Below, piece by piece: positions 55,001-64,000 of a stretch of 64,000 nucleotides of DNA. The notes beneath the pieces were generated by a model. That model did no database searches and was not told the origin of the DNA. It saw nothing but the letters and a program-made list of their open reading frames with translations. Position 1 is the stretch's first letter; every line of letters begins with the position of its first letter. This DNA is from Cryptomeria japonica (lineage: Eukaryota > Streptophyta > Pinopsida > Cupressales > Cupressaceae): assembly GCF_030272615.1 (NCBI RefSeq), contig NW_026729148.1, forward strand, positions 110,801-174,800, read 5' to 3'. Position numbers and translations under genes: made by a program.

Positions 55001-57951
55001 GGGCGCTCCAGTAACCCCGCTTCGGAGCGCACCCTGGGCAAACCCAGCCAGGGTGCCCACCCCGGCCAAGGTGCAGGCGAGGTGCGCACCCGGGGCAAAC
55101 CGGGCTCCGACAACGTGCACGCCGCACCTTGGAGCACACTTCGTAGCGCTCCCGGGTGCGCACCTCAGAGCACACCAAGGTGGGCAGCGAGGTGCGCACC
55201 TTTGATGCGCTGCCTTCACTAATTTCCAGAAAAGGCAAAAAAAAGAGGAGATTTTAAAATTTCCGTTTTGAAAGATAGTGAAAAAAACGGAACGCGGGTG
55301 CCATCTTGAGCCCGCCCTGGTGCACAGCCCAGGTAAGGTGCCCACCCTGGCAAAGGTGCGCACCCGGGCAATTAACCCTACTTCCGACTTCGTGCGCGCC
55401 AGGGTGGCAACCGGGCCTGGGAAGAGCCAATGCGAGAAACCCCACCAAACGCTCCGACAAAAAAAGAGGCGGCGCTCCAATAACCCCGCTTCGGAGCGCA
55501 GCCGGGGCAAACCCAGCCAAGGTGCCCACCCCGACGAAGGTGCACGCGAGGTGCGCACCCGGGGCAAACCGGGCTCCGACAACGTGCACGCAGCACCTTG
55601 GAGCACACTTCGAAGCACTCCCGGGTGCCCACCGGCGTTGCGCACCGTGGTGGGCAGCGAGGTGCGCACCTTTGATGCGCTGCCTTCACTAATTTCCAGA
55701 AAAGGCAAAAAAAAATGAGATTTTAAAATTTCCGTTTTGAAAGATAGTGAAAAAAACGGAACGCGGGTGCCATCTTGAGCCCGCCCTGGTGCGCAGCCCA
55801 GGCAAGGCATGCGCACCAAGGTGCCCACCCGCGGTGCACGCCCGGGGCAAACCGGGCTCCGACTTCGTGCAGGCCGCACCTTGGAGCACACTTCGGAGCG
55901 CTCCTTGGTGCGCACCATGGTGCCCACCAGGGCGCACCCGGGGCAAACCGGGCTCCGACTTCGTGCACGCCGCACCTTGGAGCACACATCGGAGCGCTCC
56001 CAGGTTCGCACCAGCGTTGCGCACCTTTGATGCGCTGCCTTCACTAATTTCCAGAAAAGGCAAAAAAAAACGATATTTTAAAATTTCCGTTCTGAAAGAT
56101 AGTGAAAAAAACGGAACGCGGGTGCCATCTTGAGCCCTTCCTGGTGCGCAGCCCAGGCAAGTTGTGCGCACCAAGGTGCCCACCCTGGCGGAGGTGCGCG
56201 CCCGGGGCAAACCGGGCTCCGACTTCGTGCACTGCATGGTGCCCACCAAGGCGCGCAACCCAGCCAAGGTGCCCACCGCAGCGAAGGTGCACGCGAGGTG
56301 CGCACCCGAGGTGCACACCCGGGGCAAACCGAGCTCCGACTTCGTGCACGCCGCACCTTGGAGCACACTTCAGAGCGCTCCTTGGTGCGCACCAGGGCGC
56401 GCAACCCAGCCAAGGTGCTCACCCCGGCGAAGGTGCACGCGAGGTGCGCACCCGGGGCAAGCCGGGCTCGGACTTCGTGCACGCCGCACCTTGGAGCACA
56501 CATCGGAGCGCTCCCGGGTTCGCACCAGCATTGCGCACCTTTGATGCGCTGCCTTCACTAATTTCCAGAAAAGGCAAAAAAAAAAAAAAAACGAGATTTT
56601 AAAATTTCCGTTTTGAAAGATAGTGAAAAAAACGGAACGCGGGTGCCATCTTGAGCCCGCCCTGGTGTGCAGCCCAGGCAAGTTGTGCGCACCAAGGCAC
56701 CCACCCTGGCCAAGGTGGGTCACGGGGTGGGTCCTAGGGTGGGTAACGGGGTGGGTACTAAGGTGCGTGCCAAGGTGGGTCATGGGGTGGGTGCCAAGGT
56801 GGGCACCAGGGTGGGTGTGCACCAACCCTAGCCAGGGTAGGTCACGGGGTGGTTGTCGGGGTGGGCGTCAAGGAGCCAAGGTGGGTGGCAAGTAGCCAAG
56901 TTGCGTGCCAAGGTGGGTGTCGGGGTGGGTGCCAAGGATCCAAGGTGGGTGCCAAGGAACCAAGGTGGGTGTCTGGGTGGGTGCCGAGGTGGGAGCCAGG
57001 GTGGGTCCCAAGGTGAGTGCAAAGGTGGGTGCCAGGGTCAAGGTGAGTGCCAATGTGGGTTCCAAGGTGCCAGGGTCAGGGTGAGTGCCAATGTGGGTTC
57101 AAAGGTGCTAAGTTGGGTGCGAGGTTGGGTGCGAGGGTGGGTGGGTGCCAAGGTGTGCTAGGTGGAAGCCCGGGTGGGTCGGCATCCCATGGGTGTCGAG
57201 TTGGGTGCCTGATGGGTGCTTCTTGTCAAGTTTTAGTCGTCGGGACTCATTTCGAGCCTTAGAGGTCGTTTCTTGTCCGGTTGCCCTGTCTTCGACCTGG
57301 GAACCCAATTTTGGTCCTCGGGTCCCATTTTTTTTTGTCTCGCATCCCACTTTTGGCCTGTGGCCTTTTCGGGGTCGATTCTCGTTTTGGGCATCAGAGC
57401 ATGTTTCTTCTCCTAAAACCCAATATTTGTTTATTAAGTCTCGGAACACATTTTTGTTCTCGTGGACCCATCATGGGTCTTGGAACGCATTTGTGGTCCT
57501 TGGGTCCCATTTTGCATCCCGAAACTTGTGTTTTGGTGCTTGATCCCTATTTTGGGTGCCCACCTTGCACCAAGTGCGCACCCGGGGCAAACCGAGCGCC
57601 TTGGTGCACCGGGGCAAGATCGAGCGTGCACCCGAGGCGCCCCGAACATGCACCAAGGTGCACTCGGCCCACATGTGAGCGCAGGTCGTTGCGCCCGAGG
57701 TGGTGTGTGGGCACCGCGTTGCAGACGGGACACTGCACGCACACGACGCCCCGTCCAGGTGCACGCACGTAGGCCGGGCCGGGTGCACACCCGACGCCCT
57801 AGCAAGGTGCGCGCACCCGGGCAGGGCTCACACTTGGCGAACGGGGCGCACTTCGCGAGGGAGGGTGTGCACCTCGACGGGGGTGGGTGGCCGGGGTGGA
57901 TTCGCACGTGGGTCGCGGTTTGCTAAGTACACACTGCGACAAGCTCATAAC
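52056..57951 (+). repeat. 5S intergenic spacer, unit 9 (5896 bp)
   Basis: Blocks: diverged AT element 52505-52621, GC-rich subrepeats 52622-54706, AT-headed modules 54707-56707, G/T-rich 56708-57218 (G-quadruplex motif 56717-56755), T-rich 57219-57564, upstream flank 57565-57951. Variants: G6 at 52168-52173, the 18-bp deletion at about 52956, and GCGCCAAGG near 53656, all shared with unit 5. Confidence 0.92.
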
Positions 57952-58071
57952 GGGTGCGATCATACCAGCGTTAGTGCACCGGATCCCATCAGAACTCCGC
58001 AGTTAAGCGCGCTTGGGCCGGAGTAGTACTGGGATGGGTGACCTCCCGGGAAGTCCCGGTGTTGCACCCTT
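57952..58071 (+). rRNA. 5S rRNA: 5S ribosomal RNA gene, copy 10
   Basis: Intact 120-nt copy starting 6016 bp after copy 9; internal control region at 58001-58049. It carries the interrupted terminator TTTCTT (C at 58073). Confidence 0.97.
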
Positions 58072-58082
58072 TCTTAGTTTTT
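58070..58082 (+). terminator. Pol III terminator, TTTCTT allele with T5 backup (copy 10)
   Basis: First T-run broken by C at 58073; the T5 seven bases later is intact. Confidence 0.7.
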
Positions 58083-61000
58083 CGCCGGGCGTCGCAATGC
58101 TATTTGAATAAACCTTTTGCCCGTTTGCGTTCTCGTCGGGGCCGGGCCGGGCCGGGGTGCGCTGCCCGCACTACCGCGCGCGCGGGGGGCGACACCGAGC
58201 GCGCACCCGAGGCGCCCCGAGCACACAGGCCACGGTGCAACCCGGGCGTTGTGCGCGCACCCCGGTGCGCCCGAGGTGCTGCGCGCGCACCCAGGTGAAA
58301 TCGGTGTGCACCTCGGCCAGTGCGCGCTCGGTCGAGTCGCGCACGTTGGCCAAGGTGCACGGTGATGTTTCTTACTCTAAGGTTCCGCACCAGACGCCCG
58401 GGACAGGTGAGCGAAGCTGGGCGGGGCCGGGTGCGCGGCCGGGGCAGGTGCACGCAGCTGGAGAGAGCTTTGGAGCACACCAGAGGTGCGCACCTTGGAG
58501 CACACTTCGGAGCGCACCAATGATGCGCTCCATTCAAAAGTTTCCTGAAAAGGCAAAAAAAGTTGAGATTATAGAATTTCCCACTTGAGAGATTGTAAAA
58601 AAAAAAAATTTAAAATGAAGGAAACGCGGGTGCCAAGGTGTGCGCGCCCGGGTGCGCAGCCCAGCCAAGGTGTGCGCACCAAGGCGCCCACCCTGGCGAA
58701 GGTGCACGCAAGGTGCGCACCCGAGGCAAACCGGACAATTAACCCAACTTTCGACTTCGCGCGCACCTGCGCACCTTGGAGCGCACTTCGGAGCGCTCCT
58801 TGGTGCGCACCAATCTTGGGCACCTCGGAGTGCACCATGGCGCCCACCAAGGTGCGCACCCGGGGCAAACCGAGCTCCGACTTCGTGCGCACCTTGGAGC
58901 GCACGAAAGGTGCGCACCATGGCGCCCACCAAGGTGCGCAGCCCAGCCAAGGCGTGCGCATCAAGGTGCGCACCCTGGCGAAGGTGCGCACCCGGGGCAA
59001 ACCGAGCTCCGACTTCGTGCGCACCTTGGAGCGCACAAAGGGTGCGCAACCCAGCCAAGGTGTGCGCACCCCGGGCAAACCGAGCTCCGAATCGTGCGCA
59101 CCTTGGAGCACACTTCGGAGCCCTCCTTGGTGCGCACCGATGTTGCGCACCTCGGAGCGCACCCGGGGAAAACAATGCAATTAACCCGACTTTCGACTTC
59201 GTGGGCACCTCGGAGCGCTCTCGGGTTCGCACCTCGGAGCACACCGAGGTGCGCACCTTTGATGCGCTGCCTTCACCAATTTCCAGAAAAGGCAAGAAAA
59301 CATTGAGAAGGTGTGCGCACCGAGGTGCCCACCCTGGCGAAGGTGCACGCGAGGTGCGCACCCGGGGCAAACCGGGCTCCGACTTCGTGCACGCCATGCT
59401 GCGCACCTTGGAGGGCCATGGTGCGCACCTTGGAGCACACTTCGGAGCGCTCAATGGTGCCCAACCCAGCCAAGGTGCCCACCGCGGCGAAGGTGCACGC
59501 GAGGTGCGCACCCGGGGCAAACCGGGCTCCGACTTCGTGCACGCCGCACCTTGGAGCACACTTCGGAGCGCTCCTTGGTGCGCACCAGGGCGCGCAACCC
59601 AGCCGAGGTGCCCACCCCGGCGAAGGTGCACGCGGGGTGCGCACCCGGGGCAAACCGGGCTCCGACTTCGTGCACGCCATGGTGCCCACCGCGGCGAAGG
59701 TGCACGCGAGGTGCGCACCCGGGGCAAACCGGGCTCCGACTTCGTGCACGCCGCACCTTGGAGCACACTTCGGAGCGCTCCTTGGTGCGCACCAGGGCGC
59801 GCAACCCAGCCGAGGTGCCCACCCCGGCGAAGGTGCACGCGAGGTGCGCACCCGGGGCAAACCGGGCTCCGACTTCGTGCACGCCATGGTGCCCACCGCG
59901 GCGAAGGTGCACGCGAGGTGCGCACCCGGGGCAAACCGGGCTCCGACTTCGTGCACGCCGCACCTTGGAGCACACTTCGGAGCGCTCCTTGGTGCGCACC
60001 ATGGTGCCCACCAGGGCGCGCAACCCCGCCGAAGGTGCACGCGAGGTGCGCACCCGGGGCAAACCGGGCTCCGACTTCGTGCACGCCGCACCTTGGAGCA
60101 CACTTCGGAGCGCTCCTTGGTGCGCACCAGGGCGCGCAACCCCGCCGAAGGTGCACGCGAGGTGCGCACCCGGGGCAAACCGGGCTCCGACTTCGTGCAC
60201 GCCATGGTGCGCACCAGGGTGCCCACCGCGGCGAAGGTGCGCACCCGGGGCAAACCGGGCTCCGACTTCGTGCACGCCGCACCTTGGAGCACACTTCGGA
60301 GCGCTCCTTGGTGCGCACCAGGGCGCGCAACCCAGCCGAGGTGCCCACCCCGGCGAAGGTGCACGCGAGGTGCGCACCCGGGGCAAACCGGGCTCCGACT
60401 TCGTGCACGCCATGGTGCCCACCGCGGCGAAGGTGCGCACCCGGGGCAAACCGGGCTAGGACTTCGTGCACGCCGCACCTTGGAGCACACTTTGGAGCGC
60501 TCCTTGGTGCGCACCATGGTGCCCACCAGGCCGCGCAACCCAGCCAAGGTGTGCGCACCAAGGTGCACGCGAGGTGCGCACCCGGGGCAAACCGGGGTCC
60601 GGCTTCGTGCACGCCGCACCTTGGAGCACACATCGGGGCGCTCCCGGGTTCGCACCGGCGTTGCGCACCGTGGTGGGCACCTCGGAGCGCACCGTGGTGG
60701 GCACCTCGGAGCACACCAAGGTGGGCAGCGAGGTGCGCACCTTTGATGCGATGCCTTCACTAATTTCCATAAAAGGCAAAAAAAAACGAGATTTTAAAAT
60801 TTCCGTTTTGAAAGATAGTGAGAAAAAGGGAATGCTGGTGCCATCTTGAGCCCGCCCTGGTGCGCAGCCCAGCCAAGGTGTGCGCACCAAGGTGCCCACC
60901 CTGGCGAAGGTGCGCGCCCGGGCAATTAACCCAACTTCCAACTTCGCGCGCGCCAGGGTGGGAGCGCACCCAACAACCGGGCCTGGGAAGAGCCAATGCG

Positions 61001-63986
61001 AGAAACCCCACCAAACGCTCTGACAAAAAAAGAGGGGGCGCTCCAGTAACCCCGCTTCGGAGCGCACCCTGGGCAAACCCAGCCAGGGTGCCCACCCCGG
61101 CCAAGGTGCAGGCGAGGTGCGCACCCGGGGCAAACCGGGCTCCGACAACGTGCACGCCGCACCTTGGAGCACACTTCGTAGCGCTCCCGGGTGCGCACCT
61201 CAGAGCACACCAAGGTGGGCAGCGAGGTGCGCACCTTTGATGCGCTGCCTTCACTAATTTCCAGAAAAGGCAAAAAAAAGAGGAGATTTTAAAATTTCCG
61301 TTTTGAAAGATAGTGAAAAAAACGGAACGCGGGTGCCATCTTGAGCCCGCCCTGGTGCACAGCCCAGGTAAGGTGCCCACCCTGGCAAAGGTGCGCACCC
61401 GGGCAATTAACCCTACTTCCGACTTCGTGCGCGCCAGGGTGGCAACCGGGCCTGGGAAGAGCCAATGCGAGAAACCCCACCAAACGCTCCGACAAAAAAA
61501 GAGGCGGCGCTCCAATAACCCCGCTTCGGAGCGCAGCCGGGGCAAACCCAGCCAAGGTGCCCACCCCGACGAAGGTGCACGCGAGGTGCGCACCCGGGGC
61601 AAACCGGGCTCCGACAACGTGCACGCAGCACCTTGGAGCACACTTCGAAGCACTCCCGGGTGCCCACCGGCGTTGCGCACCGTGGTGGGCAGCGAGGTGC
61701 GCACCTTTGATGCGCTGCCTTCACTAATTTCCAGAAAAGGCAAAAAAAAATGAGATTTTAAAATTTCCGTTTTGAAAGATAGTGAAAAAAACGGAACGCG
61801 GGTGCCATCTTGAGCCCGCCCTGGTGCGCAGCCCAGGCAAGGCATGCGCACCAAGGTGCCCACCCGCGGTGCACGCCCGGGGCAAACCGGGCTCCGACTT
61901 CGTGCAGGCCGCACCTTGGAGCACACTTCGGAGCGCTCCTTGGTGCGCACCATGGTGCCCACCAGGGCGCACCCGGGGCAAACCGGGCTCCGACTTCGTG
62001 CACGCCGCACCTTGGAGCACACATCGGAGCGCTCCCAGGTTCGCACCAGCGTTGCGCACCTTTGATGCGCTGCCTTCACTAATTTCCAGAAAAGGCAAAA
62101 AAAAACGATATTTTAAAATTTCCGTTCTGAAAGATAGTGAAAAAAACGGAACGCGGGTGCCATCTTGAGCCCTTCCTGGTGCGCAGCCCAGGCAAGTTGT
62201 GCGCACCAAGGTGCCCACCCTGGCGGAGGTGCGCGCCCGGGGCAAACCGGGCTCCGACTTCGTGCACTGCATGGTGCCCACCAAGGCGCGCAACCCAGCC
62301 AAGGTGCCCACCGCAGCGAAGGTGCACGCGAGGTGCGCACCCGAGGTGCACACCCGGGGCAAACCGAGCTCCGACTTCGTGCACGCCGCACCTTGGAGCA
62401 CACTTCAGAGCGCTCCTTGGTGCGCACCAGGGCGCGCAACCCAGCCAAGGTGCTCACCCCGGCGAAGGTGCACGCGAGGTGCGCACCCGGGGCAAGCCGG
62501 GCTCGGACTTCGTGCACGCCGCACCTTGGAGCACACATCGGAGCGCTCCCGGGTTCGCACCAGCATTGCGCACCTTTGATGCGCTGCCTTCACTAATTTC
62601 CAGAAAAGGCAAAAAAAAAAAAAAAACGAGATTTTAAAATTTCCGTTTTGAAAGATAGTGAAAAAAACGGAACGCGGGTGCCATCTTGAGCCCGCCCTGG
62701 TGTGCAGCCCAGGCAAGTTGTGCGCACCAAGGCACCCACCCTGGCCAAGGTGGGTCACGGGGTGGGTCCTAGGGTGGGTAACGGGGTGGGTACTAAGGTG
62801 CGTGCCAAGGTGGGTCATGGGGTGGGTGCCAAGGTGGGCACCAGGGTGGGTGTGCACCAACCCTAGCCAGGGTAGGTCACGGGGTGGTTGTCGGGGTGGG
62901 CGTCAAGGAGCCAAGGTGGGTGGCAAGTAGCCAAGTTGCGTGCCAAGGTGGGTGTCGGGGTGGGTGCCAAGGATCCAAGGTGGGTGCCAAGGAACCAAGG
63001 TGGGTGTCTGGGTGGGTGCCGAGGTGGGAGCCAGGGTGGGTCCCAAGGTGAGTGCAAAGGTGGGTGCCAGGGTCAAGGTGAGTGCCAATGTGGGTTCCAA
63101 GGTGCCAGGGTCAGGGTGAGTGCCAATGTGGGTTCAAAGGTGCTAAGTTGGGTGCGAGGTTGGGTGCGAGGGTGGGTGGGTGCCAAGGTGTGCTAGGTGG
63201 AAGCCCGGGTGGGTCGGCATCCCATGGGTGTCGAGTTGGGTGCCTGATGGGTGCTTCTTGTCAAGTTTTAGTCGTCGGGACTCATTTCGAGCCTTAGAGG
63301 TCGTTTCTTGTCCGGTTGCCCTGTCTTCGACCTGGGAACCCAATTTTGGTCCTCGGGTCCCATTTTTTTTTGTCTCGCATCCCACTTTTGGCCTGTGGCC
63401 TTTTCGGGGTCGATTCTCGTTTTGGGCATCAGAGCATGTTTCTTCTCCTAAAACCCAATATTTGTTTATTAAGTCTCGGAACACATTTTTGTTCTCGTGG
63501 ACCCATCATGGGTCTTGGAACGCATTTGTGGTCCTTGGGTCCCATTTTGCATCCCGAAACTTGTGTTTTGGTGCTTGATCCCTATTTTGGGTGCCCACCT
63601 TGCACCAAGTGCGCACCCGGGGCAAACCGAGCGCCTTGGTGCACCGGGGCAAGATCGAGCGTGCACCCGAGGCGCCCCGAACATGCACCAAGGTGCACTC
63701 GGCCCACATGTGAGCGCAGGTCGTTGCGCCCGAGGTGGTGTGTGGGCACCGCGTTGCAGACGGGACACTGCACGCACACGACGCCCCGTCCAGGTGCACG
63801 CACGTAGGCCGGGCCGGGTGCACACCCGACGCCCTAGCAAGGTGCGCGCACCCGGGCAGGGCTCACACTTGGCGAACGGGGCGCACTTCGCGAGGGAGGG
63901 TGTGCACCTCGACGGGGGTGGGTGGCCGGGGTGGATTCGCACGTGGGTCGCGGTTTGCTAAGTACACACTGCGACAAGCTCATAAC
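58072..63986 (+). repeat. 5S intergenic spacer, unit 10 (5915 bp)
   Basis: Blocks: diverged AT element 58521-58637, GC-rich subrepeats 58638-60741, AT-headed modules 60742-62742, G/T-rich 62743-63253 (G-quadruplex motif 62752-62790), T-rich 63254-63599, upstream flank 63600-63986. Variants: G6 at 58184-58189 as in units 5 and 9, and C-to-T at 60493 as in unit 5. It lacks the 18-bp deletion. Confidence 0.92.
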
Positions 63987-64000
63987 GGGTGCGATCATAC
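63987..64000 (+). rRNA. 5S rRNA: 5S ribosomal RNA gene, copy 11 (5' end only)
   Basis: The first 14 nt of an eleventh gene (GGGTGCGATCATAC) occur 6035 bp after copy 10, and the window ends inside it. The upstream flank is complete and matches the other units, so this is a cut made by the window edge and not a broken gene. Confidence 0.93.

Noticed and set aside
1-64000. A CRISPR array, given regular short repeats
   Set aside because: The repeats are nested, diverged and unevenly spaced with no unique spacers or cas genes, and the 5S genes are of plant nuclear type.

Overview
This window is one uninterrupted head-to-tail array of nuclear 5S ribosomal DNA. The 5S sequence is of land-plant type: 120 nt, internal stretch GATCCCATCAGAACTCCGCA, and a 6-bp terminal helix of GGGTGC with GCACCC. 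The G/C-rich variant positions (GCGCGCTTGGGCC, CTGGGATGGG, CCTCCCGGG) remind me of gymnosperm and some early-diverging seed-plant 5S genes more than of grasses or crucifers. That lineage hint is recall only and weak. I see no prokaryotic genes and no convincing protein-coding gene on either strand.

Ten complete 5S genes (3676, 9711, 15748, 21786, 27820, 33836, 39869, 45903, 51936 and 57952; all + strand, identical to each other by eye) are followed by the first 14 nt of an eleventh at 63987. The repeat period is 6016-6038 bp around a common form of 6034 bp, so each gene sits in about 5.9 kb of spacer. Plant 5S units are usually a few hundred base pairs to about 1 kb, so the spacer size is the main oddity. 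Every length difference between units is explained by a short list of indels: an 18-bp deletion plus single-base indels, mostly in homopolymers.

Each spacer has the same order of blocks. (1) Pol III terminator, then a GC-rich flank of about 440 bp. (2) A diverged AT-rich element. (3) About 2.1 kb of GC-rich subrepeats built on the palindrome GGTGCGCACC and the element CCCGGGGCAAACCGGGC, including 207-bp (133+74) higher-order dimers. (4) About 2.0 kb made of five modules, each headed by a ~112-bp AT-rich element with A-runs, ATTTTAAAAT and a 9-bp hairpin. (5) About 510 bp of G/T-rich GGTGGGTGCC repeats with a strong G-quadruplex motif. (6) About 345 bp of T-rich degenerate repeats. (7) About 387 bp of GC-rich sequence leading to the next 5S gene, with no canonical TATA box.

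The genes act only as templates for 5S rRNA, made by RNA polymerase III from the internal control region (box A, intermediate element, box C). The long stop-free frames seen in several frames on both strands come from GC-rich, TA-poor repeats and are not genes. The array runs off both ends of the window: it starts inside a spacer and ends inside a gene.
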